Assembly (NCBI RefSeq): GCF_040807025.1
Contig: NC_090943.1
Location: 1,412,356 to 1,476,355, forward strand
Direction of reading: 5' to 3'
Length of the DNA stretch: 64,000 nucleotides
Source: Struthio camelus
Taxonomy: Eukaryota; Chordata; Aves; Struthioniformes; Struthionidae
The position numbers and the translations under genes were made by a program. Below are positions 1 to 12,500 of this stretch, piece after piece. Position 1 is the first letter of the stretch. Each line of letters opens with the position of its first letter. The notes beneath the pieces were generated by a model. The model saw only the letters and a program-made list of their open reading frames with translations, was not told where the DNA came from and made no database searches.

Positions 1-350
1 TGTGAGTGTGAGTGTGAGTGTGAGTGTGGTGTGAGGGGGTGTATGTGTATGTGAGTGTGAGTGTGAGTGTGTGGGGGGGTGTATGTGAGTGTGAGTGTGA
101 GTGTGGTGTGAGGGGGTGTATGTGTATGTGAGTGTGAGTGTGGTGTGAGGGGGTGTATGTGTATGTGAGTGTGAGTGTGAGTGTGTGGGGGGTGTATGTG
201 AGTGTGAGTGTGAGTGTGTGGGGGTGTATGTGAGTGAGTGTGAGTGTGGTGTGTGTGGGGTGTATGTGAGTGTGAGTGTGAGTGTTTGGGGGGGTGTATG
301 TGAGTGTGAGTGTGAGTGTGTGTGGGGGTGTATGTGAGTGTGAGTGTGAG
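1..350. repeat. GTGAGT / GTGTGGGGG simple-sequence array
   Basis: Tandem low-complexity DNA built from GTGAGT hexamers in short runs, usually of two to four, alternating with G-rich spacers (GTGTGGGGGGTGTAT type). This gives a loose higher-order period of a few tens of bases. I count 29 copies of GTGAGT on the + strand. The array continues off the left edge and stops about 190 bases before the ELP6 start codon. Frames through it encode only Val-Ser repeats, so it is not coding. G runs and alternating GT stretches could adopt unusual DNA structures, but that is inference. Confidence 0.95.
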
Positions 351-417
351 CTCCCCGCCCCCCCCAGCAGGCGGCGCCCCCAGGCCGGGGAGGGGGGGGG
401 GAGGCGGGGAGCGGCCC

Positions 418-427
418 GCGCATGCGC
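418..427. promoter_or_regulatory. NRF1-type palindrome
   Basis: GCGCATGCGC is the core of the consensus for NRF1 (nuclear respiratory factor 1). It lies about 115 bases upstream of the ELP6 ATG in the CpG island, the usual position for a functional NRF1 site. Binding itself is inferred. Confidence 0.6.
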
Positions 428-541
428 GCTGCTCGCCCCAGCGCCGCCTTCCCCCCAGGCGCACGTGCCTGCGCGCCCAGCTTTTCGGCCCTCCGCGGCC
501 GCCGTCGGGGCCGCGGGGCGCGGCGGGGCCGCCGCGGCGAG

Positions 542-595
542 ATGTTCGCGGAGCTGAACGAGCTGCTGAACGCCTCCCCGCAGCGGCCGGAGCAG
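542..595 (+). CDS. ELP6: ELP6 coding exon 1
   Basis: Residues 1-18, from [10 protein letters not shown] to the Glu-Gln before the donor GTGAGG. It ends on a codon boundary (phase 0). Confidence 0.95.
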
Positions 596-3500
596 GTGAG
601 GGCGGGCCGGGGCCGGGGCCGGGGCCGGGGCCAGGCCGGGCCGGGGCCAGCGGCCGCTGGCCGTGGCGGCAAAGAAGGGCCGCGACCCGGAAGGGGCCGC
701 GCGGTGCATGCTGGGAGTTGTAGTCCTCGGGGGGGGGGAGGGGCGCGTTGCATGGCGGGAAGGGCGCGGGGCACGCTGGGAGCGGGAGGCCTGGCGCCGC
801 CATGGCGGTGGCTTCGGGCGGGCCGGGGCCTGGCGGCGCCTCCGTCCCCGGCCGCGGTGTCGGCACCTCCGATGTCCGCCTTTACGGAGGGCCTGGTCAC
901 TGCCACGGTGTAAATACCAAACGGAGCAAAAACGGGAGTAAAACCTGTTACCCCAAACAGCTGTGGGACTCTGCGCGCTTTTAGGCCTCCGAATTAATTC
1001 ACTTCATCAGTTTTTGTGCTGACGAAGTCATGCGGTAGCAAAACACCCGTGTCCGGTGTAAGAGCTGTAAAGCGCTTCAGGGAAAAAGTTCATAAAACGT
1101 GTAACAGCTTTTTTTTTTTTTTCCCTGAGATATTAGCATAGATAATAATAACCGGTATTTCATTTCATAAGTCCTAAGTTTCTCACTTCTCTCCCTGCCT
1201 TGTAGCGGCTGCGATCTGAGCAGGGCGGCTTTCTCCCCGGGCTAGAGATCGCCGGCGAGGTAATGCCGTACAGGCCTGCGGCTTGCAGGAGAAGGAGCCA
1301 GCCGGAGGCGAGCCGGTCCGCTCCCTGCGGGAGAAACGCCCAGACCCCGCAGTTGGGGGAGCCCTGGTGGAGGTTAGGCCCTCGAGGCTCCGAAAAACTA
1401 AGTGAAAAAGAGAGCGGGGGCTCTAGAGTGACGTGGTTCGTGAAGCACCGACACTGGATGGCTTCAGCGGCTGAGGTTCAGTTATAGCAGCGTTGCTCTC
1501 CGTGAGGGACAGACCCGAGCTGAGGCTGCGTAAATCCCCAAATCCCTGTGGCTCCTGTGGGTTCACGATAGGGTTTATGTGAAACGCTAAGCAAGGAGCC
1601 CTGGGTGAAGCGTGGCTGCTGGCACAGCTCTGCGCGGAGGCTCTTCTAAGGCAGGTTCGATGGTGGAGCCATGGAGGTGAGGAGGGAGGCTGTGACCTGC
1701 CAGGCCCGTTTTGCAGGACAGGGAAGTCAGGGAGATTGACGGGGCTGGGGGGAAGAACTGTGGGCAAATGGTATCGCGATCTGTGATTTTTTTTTTTTCC
1801 TTCCCTCCCTCCCACCTGTACCCCTTGTGTTCTCCATCCATCCGTGCTGCGAAAGAACAAAACCCAGGGAATTAATCTGGAATGACTCCCGTAGTGGCCA
1901 GGCGAGGCAGATTCCTGGGATCGGAGCGTTGCCCTACAGTAACGTAAGCTTGCCTAGCACCTAATCCCTTGTGTTAGCAACAGCACGAGAACTGAGCCCA
2001 CCCCGGGTGCCGCCTTCGATCGCGGTGCTGTCCACAGCAGGGCAGGCGGGACGGCGATGTGACGGCCAGTTCCCCCTGTACCCTGCCTATGCCGTTGCTT
2101 CTGCTGCGGGTCAAACAGCCGGCGGTAGCACGAATAGGAAATTCTGCAGAGCAAAAACCTCGGGAAGATTCAGCCACAAGATCCTGAGTTGTGACTTGGC
2201 GCATGCAGAACCCCACAGAGGAGCTGAACCAAAGGCTAGTCTGTGCCGGGAACTGCCTCAAAGTTGTGTTGATTCTTCCTCTTCCATCAACAAGGGGTTT
2301 GGGCTTTCTACCCCATGTTGCGGATTTCCCTGCTTCGAGCTGTCTGCCTAGGGCATCGCACCAGAATATTGCTGGCCACAGAACCGTGTTCCCTAATGCC
2401 AGAGGTTGGAAGTTCATAGAGTTCATGCACTGCTACGTGCTGTTAAAAGCTAACAAATGGACTGCATTCTTTTGCTCGTGCACGTAATCGTGCTCTGACG
2501 AACGTCTTTCACGCAAGTCTGCTCACCGCGGTTTGGAAAACTGCAGATCTAAGTGGCAAACTGCAAGGATCCTTCTTTTGCAAGTCTCTCTGTGTAGTTC
2601 CTGTAGGCTGTCAGTAGCACAGGTCAGCTCGACAGTGCTGATCTCTGCACTGAGCCGCGCAGTCTGCGGTATCTCACTGTCCTTGCAACGAGCGCTGAGC
2701 TCTCTCTGTTGGGGGACAGGCTCCATGGGCCGTGTCGGGATACATGGCCCAGGCTGGCCAGAAATTGGTGCGTCCTGCTGTGTTAAAAAGCATCACCCTG
2801 TTGCAAACCTCTTCCCGTCTTGCCCTAGCTTGAGCATTTTCAAAGTGCTAACAGATCTTTTCACTCCAGGGCTGGTAGGTGGATGTAGCTGCTGCTTGTG
2901 TGGGTGTATCTGACATGTCACCGCTGAATGCTTGTGACACCCTCTGCTGCCTATCCAATTGGTTTTGGCAGTTTCTAACAAGTAGCTACAGCTTCTGCCT
3001 TGTAGCCTGCAGCCTTTGCAAGAGTGCAAAAACAGCACGTAGAGAGAACAGGCTGAGGCAGAGGAAGATGGATGGAGAAGGTACTGCGAGAAGTACCTTC
3101 CTGTACTTTGGAGCGTTTCATCCTGAGCAGTGTCTTTCTGGGCTTGAGGAGGACATGCAGATGGGGGAAGAGGACCAGGCTGCACGTCCGTGGTGCCGGG
3201 TCAGTGGCTGCAGAATTTCTGGGTGCCGACAAACAAGTTCCTCGTAATGTGGCCAGGACTTACCTGGCTCCTCAGCAAGAGACCTCCTCTTGTCTGCCAT
3301 CTGCTAAACTATTTGATGTACACAGTCTCTGGGGACGGGTGCAAGAGATGTATGGACCAGTATGAAAATGGTGCGGCCACAGTATTTTGCAGAACGTGAA
3401 AAGCCTCACAGATTACTGCTGGCTTTGCATACTGTCCCTCTTGTGTTGACATGACCCGTAGAGCTCTGCTTCTTGTTATTTGTGTCCCGTGCCCTGCTCC

Positions 3501-6500
3501 AGAGTTGGTAAAGACTTTGGGGTAGTTCTCTGGCCACCAGAGTTGATGTGAGTTGCTTGGGAAGCATGAAGGATGCCTGAGTTTCCAGGAACTGTTGCCA
3601 GCCTTCCTACCAGCAAAGGGGCTGGGGCATGTCAAGGACCTGCTTTGAAGGAAGAGCACAGCCCTTCGAATGCGTGCAGAGAAACACCCAGCCTGCCTCT
3701 GTGGGTTAGCTTTGGTAGGATGTGTTGGCCAACTTTATTAGTTGAAAAAAGGGGAGTGCGTATCCGCAGAGAGCAGAGGACTGGGGTATCATTGGTATCT
3801 GGGGCTTCTTGAACTTCCTTTGTGCACTTGCATGGTCGCTAAATGTTTTGCTTTCAGCGTGCGGACAGTTGGACTCCCAGGGCTCATTGCCTCTACGTGG
3901 GGATTCCCACAGCTCTTAGGTAGGTCCTTTCACAGTAGCTAAAGGGCAAAATGACTTAACAAAAGAAATCTTTACAGTTGTCCTGGAAGCGCAGATGGTG
4001 TCAGCAGAACAAACAGCAGTGGTAAGAGAGCTCAGAAAATGTGGAATTTTGCCTGGTTATGTCCTCAGCTTTTCCTTCCTGTGGTCGCTTGGGGACACCA
4101 TGGGCTGGTGTAGCAGGGACCAGCATCACGCATGGTTTAGAGGAGGTTTGGAGCTGGCTTCCGTCCATAGCGGGGACTCCCAGGTGGCTGCAGGTCTCAC
4201 TGCCAGACTGCTGTTCCCAGCAGGACATGCTCTTCAGTGCTGCCAGCTCCATCGGCTGCCTCTGTGTCTCCCTCTTCACTCTGACTGTCTGCCTGGCAAA
4301 AGGATCACCTGGCTTTGCCAGTTTGAGCCTGTTTTATGCCAACTCCCATGTCACAGCAAGCACTTCCTATGCCTGGTTACCGCCAAGGCCTCCTTCCTGG
4401 CTTCTTCTCTTTCCTGAGAAGAGCTCGAGGGTGAGCACTTGTCACCTTCATTTGCTGGAGACACCAGCTAGCTCTGTGGACGTAGTCCTTTTATTTTAAA
4501 CCCTGAAGTTCCAGCTCATGGGCCGTGCTTGCCCTCTCTTTGAGGGCCTGGGTGGCTGAGGAGCTGCTTTGTAAGGTAAGGAAAGTAGCAGGCACTTGGA
4601 GCTCGCTGCTTAGCAGTGAGTAAATTGAGTGTTTGCTCGTCTCCCTCTGGCAGTCCTGGGATGCTGTTCCCAGAGCTTTTCCCCAGCCTCCGGGGGACTC
4701 TGGCAGTGGGAAGTCCTTTTTCATCTAGGCTGAGAGCAGGGTTTACAAGCGCAGCCTGGCTGCTGCTTGCACAGGGCATGCACGTGCACGGCAGCTGGCC
4801 GTCCTTTTCACCTTGCACCAGGGAGGTGACAGGGGACCGCGTTGGCGCCGCTGCTCCGGCTGCGTGGGAGAGGGTGTCCGAGGGGACGCAGCGGGTGAGC
4901 CCGCAGATGCTAAGCCAACGGTCGCATTTGATCCTGTGCTGTTCTAACGCAGAGGCTCCCCCGAGCTTAGCGCTGGAGGATGCCTCGCCAGGCCGGCGCC
5001 CCCTGGTACTGCGCTGGCCGCGCAGGCGCAGCCCCTTCGTGGGTGGAAAAGAGCTCTCTCGGCTGAGGCAGAGCAGCATTTTTGCACCCCTAATTGTGCT
5101 TTGCATTCCCTGCGGACGTGTTCAATATTTGCCGTTCCATTCACGCCGCCTTATAACACGTTTTAGGCACTGGGGAGTTAACGCTGATGGATGACTTGTA
5201 AATTGCGTATGGCTAAATTGTTTGTTGCTGCAAAGGGCTTTTTAGTTTTCTTTCTTTTTTTCTTTTTTCTTTTAGTAGATTGAAAAAATGCATTGATAAG
5301 TTCTTTGTGATTAAAAGCAGCCCTTCTCTGGTTTGTATTGATTAAAGAAAAATCTTTGCTAAGGTTTTAATGGAAACAAATGCCTTGATGAGACTGGTGC
5401 TGATAACAAGCATGCACTGATGAACGGAATTAATTTCCTGCACGATCGAAAACAAGGTGTATACTTTGTGCAGAAAGCTCTGCTCCAGTAAACACATTTT
5501 GATGATCAGGTTTTCTGCTCTGAGTGTGGCATGTGTGAGGTGAGCTTGCAACGGAGGGTAAGGGGGGCAGTTTGGGGGCAGGCTGGGAGCTGGGGAAATA
5601 GCGCGACGGGTGGCTGCAGGGCTGCTTGTGGTCTGTTTTTTATTACTTACCTCCCTGCAAGTGTTCCTCGTGTCCTTGGATTGAATAAGGCTTACACGGG
5701 TCCCCGTCGTGACGCCACTCAGCTGTGGCCCTGGTGATTCCCTCGGGTCTGCCTGAGGTCCAGAGGGCGAGATGGTCGGGGCTCAGCATGGTCTCCAAGG
5801 AGCCGGCCCAGCTCCAGGCTAGCGATGTGTGCCGGGACGTTCGATTCCTGGAGCACGTGAGCGCAGGGAGGCACAACGTGCCCACGCGCAGAGGGGACGT
5901 CAGTTGTCAGGGTCGCAGAGGCCATAGGGGCATCCCGAGGATGTTCCTGGGCGGCCACCAGTGGATGCTGGAGAGCAGAGAGAAGTGTTTCCCCAGTGGG
6001 AGATTCCAGCAGGGGTGAATGAAAGCGGTAACCTGGCGGACTGGGAGAAGGAGGCGCCTGTTTACATGTGGTTCTTTTCACATCATTTCAACCACTTTGC
6101 TCTGATTTAGCAAGCCCTGGCTAGAACTGACAGAGAAGACTAGCGTGAAATACGCTCAAGGACGTCACACACACACGTCTGAACTACAGATAGCAGCACT
6201 GTCAATGTCCAGCTCAAACTGGCCTGTGACGATTGTCACAGCGTACAAGGGTGTAAAAGAGATGGAGGCAGGGAGAGGTGACCCAGGAGGAATATAAAGA
6301 CCCTGTCTGAGCACGCAGGGATGGCCAGAGCCCACCTGGAGTTGAATCTGCTGAGGGAGGTGAAGGGCAACAAGAAGAGCTCCTATGGGCATGTCGGCAG
6401 CAGAAGGAAGACCAGGGAAAACGTGGGCCCACTGCTGAATGGGGCAAGGGACCTAGTGACAGAGGACGTGGAAAAGGCCGAGGTACTTGGTGTTGTCTGC

Positions 6501-9500
6501 ACCTCAGTCTTTTCTGGTAAGACTGGCCCTCAATAATCCCAGCCCCCTGAGACCAGTGGGTAAGTCCAGAGCAATGAAGACTTACCCTCAGTAGGGGAGG
6601 ATCAGGTTAGGGAACGTTTAAAGAAATTGGATGTATGCAAGTCCATGGGATGCGGTGGAGTGCATCCATGAGTGCTGAGGGAGCTGGCTGATGCTGTTGC
6701 AAGGCCACTCTTGATAACTGTTGAAAGGTTGTGCTGATCCAGGGAGGTTCCCGGGGACTGGCAGAAGAAGAAGTCGGGTCTCAGAAACGACTGGCTTGTC
6801 AGCCTCACCTGGGAAGGTGATGGAGCAACTAATCCTAGAAACCATTTCCAAACGAGGAATGTGATAGAGAGCAGTCAGCATGGGTTTGTCAAAGGGAAAT
6901 CATGCTTAACTAATCTGACGGCCTTCTATGACAAGTAGCTTGGTGAATGATGGGAGAGCAGTGGATGTTTTTTATGTTGACTTTAGTAAGCCTTTCAACA
7001 CCATCTCTCCTAATGTCCTTGTAGACAAACCGATGAAGGCTAGATAAGTAGACAGCGAGGTGGACTGACAGCTAGCTGGCTGAACTGCTGGGCTCAGAGG
7101 GTTGTGATCAGTGGCACAAAGTCCAGCTGAAGGCCAGTCACTAGCAGTGTCCCCCAGGGGTCAATACTAGGTCCTGTATTGTTTAACTTACTCATCAGTG
7201 ACCTGGAGGAAGGGACAGAGTGCACCCTCAGCAAGTTTGCCGGCGATACAACACTGGGAGGAGTGGCTGATGCCCCAGAGGGCTGTGCTGCCATTCAGAG
7301 GGACCTGGACAGGATGGAGAGATGGGCAGAGAGGAACCTCCTGAAGTTCAACCAAGGCAAGGGCAGGGTCCTGCCCCTGGGGAGGAATAACCCCAGGCAC
7401 CAGTACAGGCTCGGGGCTGACCTGCTGGAAAGCAGCTCTGCGGAGAAGGACCTGGGGGTCCTGGTGGACAACATGTTGACCATGAGCCAGCAACGTGCCC
7501 TTGGAGCCAAGAAGGCCAATGGTACCCTGGGCTGCATTAGGCAGAGTGTTGCCAGCAGGTGGAGGGAGGTGAACCTGCCCCTCTCCTCAGCCCTGGTGAG
7601 GCCTCACCTGGAGTGATGGTTCCAGTTCTGGGCTCCCCAGTACAAGAGAGGCATGGAGCTCCTGGAGTGAGTCCATCCAAAAAGATGATGAAGAGACCGG
7701 AGCATCTGTCATATGAGGAGATGCTGAGAGAGCTGGGACTCTTCAGCCTGGAGGAGAGAAGAATGAGGGGGGATCTCATCAATGTGACAGGACAAGAGGC
7801 AACAGGCACAAACTGAAACGCAGGAAATTCAGTTTAAAGCTAAAGAAAAGCTTCTTTTTTTCTTCCCCCCCTCTCCTGTGAGGATGATTGAACACTGGCA
7901 CAGGTTGCCCAGAGAGGTTGTACAGTCTCCATCTGTGGACATGTTCAAAACCTGACTGGACAGGGTCTTGGCAGCCTGCTTTAGGTGACCCTGCTGGAGC
8001 TGGGGGGTTGGACTGGGCGATCTCCAGAGGCACCTGCCAGCCTCCGCTGTTCTGTGACTGTGAGATTCAGTGACGCTCATCACCACTCAGAGCTGTGCCA
8101 TAGCCTTGCCCTCTGCAGGGCGCACAACCTGAAAACACTCAACACCATGTAGTTATGTGCAAACTGTGAGACCGTCCCATGCTTAGAGTGACTAGGACTC
8201 CCTGCATGTTGGCGAGCTTATAAACCAGACAGGACCTCGGTTTGTGCTCTGCCTCCAAAGATTTAATGCTAGCTGCAAAGGACGAACGTACTAGGGTGGC
8301 GTATAGCCTGAATCGAAGTCCCATTAGGTCCTGTCCTTCCTTCTCTAATACCTTCAGTGTCCCTTCTAGCCGCTGGCCTGAGCAGACGTGTTGTCTGCCA
8401 AGCTGGCACTGGGAGCGGTCTGTGTCCTCATCTTCCTCTGTTAAAGTTTTTCTACTTCTTTTTTTCCAGGGTAAATTCACGCTGCTGCGAGACACCAGAA
8501 CAGATGGCAGCTTCCTGGTGCACCATTTCCTCTCCTTTTATCTCAGAGGTACGTGAACGGCTGGACTCTGCAAGGCAGAAGTTCACTGTTGTCTGCTCCT
8601 TGGAGGTGTCTTCTGCATGAAGTGGTTGTAACTGAGCAGAGACTGGTTCTGCAGAGAGCGAGGTGTCCTGTGATTAGCGTGAGGTGCTGGGTCAAGACTT
8701 GTGGGTCCCAGTCCTGACTTGTTTTTGAGATTTACTCCCTGTCCTTGGGCAGATCTGTTAATCTCTGCAGCTTGTTTCGTCATTAGTGCAACGAACACAG
8801 TAAATCACATGGGCGTCTGAGAGTGACGTGCTGAGTATAACCCGTTCACTAGCCAGATGTTTTATAACACAATTAAAAAATTTATCAGGAACAGCTGATA
8901 AATAGATAAGCTGGCAGCGAGTAAAGAAACAAAGGGAGGGACCGGCAAGTTGCCTCATTGCTCTTCTGCCAACGGTTTTGCCCGTGAATAACCTGTCAGA
9001 CCCTGTCGAGTGGGCATCTCACCGGGCTGTGTCAAGCATTGCTGTGGAGAGCGCTGGGCTCCTCCAGCAGGTATTGATGCCGTGACCCGCGTTTTGAAGG
9101 GACAACCCTGCTGGGCACTGCCTTAGGGTCTGTCCGAGTCACTGCACAGCTCTGCCACCACGCTGACCTGCAGTGCTGCCCAGAGGGTCACAGCAAGGAG
9201 CTCCCCGCCTCCCTGGGAAAAAAACCTGTCCCCTGTGGTTACCCAGCGCTGTGGGATTGCTCTGCAGCTCGGTGCGTGTCTGCTTGCTTTCACCCTCTCA
9301 TTTCCCCCCTTGCTCCTGCCTGTCTACTTCTAGATCTGCCTGCAGCTCCTCCACGTTGTCCAAGTACCTTGTTGGTGTTTGCAGCGTTTGGGAGCTCCCA
9401 GGTGGTCCGTGAGGCCGTTGACTTCCCTCCACTCGTGTTCTGTGTCCTACTTCCCGGCAGGGAGAAACAAATACATTGATTTTTGCCTGTACCCAAACCA

Positions 9501-12500
9501 GGCTAGATGGTCGCATGCTGGCTTTTCCCAAATCACCTTCTACGGAGACGTCTTTGTCAAAATTGCTAGTTCTGTTTGTGTTTCCAGACAAGGTCCTTTA
9601 TCCTACCAGAGCCAAAACAGGGACTTTTGGCACTCCAGTGATTTCAGTAACTTGTGTCATGGTCGACCATTGGCCTCCTTGCAGCGGTACCTGCAAACAG
9701 TGCCAGGAGATCCCAGGACACCATGGGATGAGACAGAAAAGGGGCCTTCTGCTTCTGTTATGCCACCCTTTTCTTCTCATCCTTTTCTCTTTTTAAACTG
9801 AGAAATAAAAAAATCCCCAAACTGAGGAAAACCCACAGAAAGGTGAAAACTCGCAGCCCAGCCAGGAGCAAGTGACAGGCTCCCTAGACCCATCTCACTT
9901 CAAGGTCTTTCGAGGATTTCTGACCTGGCTGCTGTGATTTATGTGCCTTAACAGTGCCACCTTTGCAGTTTGCGGAATTTAAATGCTAACGTGTCTTTTG
10001 TCTTCTCACGCAGCTGGCTGTAAGGTTTGCTTTGTGGCCCTGCTCCAGTCCTTCAGTCACTATAACATTGTAGCGCAGAAGCTGGTAAGTCTCTGGGTTA
10101 ACAGGTACAGGCCCAGGTAACTTCCATTGGGTGGAAAGGAGTGAAAATGGGGAATGGAAACTGCATGTGGACAAATGCTCCCAGATCTTGTTGGGGCTGA
10201 TCAGTGCCTCTGCAGCAGGGGTGGAGAGCATTTCTGGCTGTAAAAGGGAGGCGATATGGGAAAAGACGTGTCTCATGGCCCTGGAGAAGGCAGATGCAAG
10301 GGGGTGGGGAGCTGGGGACACAATGCTAGGAGTGCCTGGAGGGGCTGACACACTGATGGATAATTTAGTGCACATTTGGAAGATTCCCTGCTGATCTACT
10401 TGGTCTTGTCGCTCGGGGAAACCTTCCCAGCACCGCTCTTGTTCTGCGGCATAGACCTTTGGCTGGCGCTGGCCTGCCACCCTCCTGCTTCTCCAGGCTG
10501 AACTGCAGCTGGCTTGCTGCTTCCTCTGCCCGGAAATCTCAGTCCTTGCATCTTTCTTTGGAAAAGATCAGTATGCCTCAGGCAAGCCCAGAGTTGTAGA
10601 TGCAGTTTCATTAGTGCTCTGGGGAAAGAAATCGTGCGGTAGCTGTGTCCGAAGGGCTTTTGTGCATGCTGGCAGGACCTCCTGGCTCACCTTGCTGTGC
10701 GGGAGGTCCAAGATGCCTTTTTGTCCTCTGCCCCCTGGTGACGCTGTGGTGAAGAGCTGTGGGCTGTGACACCTGGCAAGCTTAGACTGATGCAGTGAGG
10801 TACCTCATGCTTCTTCTGGCCTCCAGGCCAAGCCATGAGTTTCAGCCGTCTCAGGAGCTGTGGTGCTGGGTACATGCTAACACCTTTCCTTCCGGTTGTG
10901 AGTCAGGCAAGGATTATGTGTGCCTTCAAGTGAGGAAATTGAGAAACAAAGTAAGTTGGGTCATTCCCAGTGGTGGCAAAGCAGTCTCAGCTCTGACCTG
11001 CATCTCCTGGCTCTCCATACAGGACTCTTACAGACACGAAACGCTCTGGCCTGAAGTCCAGGTGGGCTTCCAGGGACAAGGGCTGGCATTGGTCCTCCCT
11101 CCTCTGCCTTTGTGTGAAATCCCAGCAAAACTTCTGTTTGTAAAGACGTCCAGGCGTTGGAGAACCAGGTGTTGTAATAACGGTGCATTCCCCACTTTAA
11201 GCATGGTTTGAGTTTTGGTGCTTGCTGAAACAATTGTATTTAATTTAGTACTCAGTTTTTACCTTTCAAAAGAGATAAGTGGTCTGAGAGCTCAGACCTA
11301 AGGGGAATAAAATGAACTGAGCAAATGCCACGTTTCTGTGTGAGGCTTTAACTTCTCCTCTTGCTCAGATACTCAACATGTTTTTCCCCTGCTGAGCAGA
11401 TTTCCCACTGCCGCTCATGTCAGCCTCTGGGGACGTGGAATGGGTCTGGCCTTCATGTTGTGGAGAGGAGGAAACCTTGGAGGAAACCCACGGACAGGAA
11501 ACAGGACATAGCAACTGGTGTAGGCAGCAGATTCAGCTGTTAAATTTGGGAACCCTATCTGCTCTAAAAGCAGAGTCGTGTTTGTCGATGTGTTCCCTAA
11601 CGTGGTGAAATTTCCCAGTGCACAGCTTGTGTGTGTGCTTTTAATAGGTGGTGTTGTCACTTCTCCCCTGGGAGTGTCTGAGGGGTGAGAGAACAGGATT
11701 AGCTGGAGCACACGTGCAATGCAGCTTGAAATGATCTCCTGCCTGATGCTTGAACCAGAAAGGTTGCTCTCTTGGAGGGAGGTGATAAGCAGAACAATAC
11801 GATTTGCCCAGGGGAGCTCCGAGGAGCGATTGCGTTTGCCTGCAGCAGCGAGCTGGCCCCGTGCCTTTGGTTTCAGGTCTCTGAGTCAGTCTTACATTAT
11901 AACTTCACAAGTGTCTGTGTGGTTGATGTTATGAATTCCTCCTAAACTCTGAGGAGCTGGAGGTCGTGGCATTGGTTATTTATATCTGCCTGAGTTTCCA
12001 TAAGAGCTTGCCTTTGCTTTAATTCTGTGCTTAAATGAACACATCAGGCTTAGTAAAAGTGGTTTTTGGCAGGGCAGTTTTGCTCTTGTTTATGGTTGGA
12101 ATTTGCTGTGTTTACAGCAAATGGTATAGCAGTGCTGCCTTAAATCCCTAAGTGGCAGCCTGCAGAGACGACATTTGCACAGACGCAGCAAACCCTGATT
12201 TCCAGCACAACTCCAAGCTGAGACATGTTGTGGCTGGGTGTGCTGCATGCTCCAGCAAATGGCCGGCTGCTCCCTTCCCTTATCCTCTTCCTCGGTGGCA
12301 GCCTTCAGATCAGCTGCATAGCTCTCCACGTTCACTGGGAGAGTGGCAGAGCATCAGGCAGCAGATGCTCGGGGAAAAGGCAAGTGGTGGGAATAATCTG
12401 GCCCAAGGGCAGCCACAGAATCACAGAATGGTTGAGGTTGGCAGGGACCTCTGGAGATCAGGTAGTCCGACCCCCCTGCTCCAGCAGGGTCCTCTAGAGC

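Larger units (their letters stand above)
351..900 (+). promoter_or_regulatory. ELP6: CpG-island promoter of ELP6
   Basis: A very GC-rich, CpG-dense block that starts where the GT array ends and covers ELP6 exon 1 and the start of intron 1. No TATA box is seen near the start codon. It holds an NRF1-type palindrome upstream of the ATG and, just inside intron 1, ETS-type CCGGAAG (687-693), ZNF143-type and E2F-like GCGGGAA (755-761) motifs. This combination is typical of TATA-less housekeeping promoters, which fits a core Elongator subunit. The exact transcription start is not visible. Confidence 0.8.

Noticed and set aside
4516..5194. Overlapping frames of 192 and 196 codons on opposite strands in ELP6 intron 1
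   Set aside because: Both lie in a GC-rich patch, overlap each other and show no known motif; no support for an extra exon or gene.
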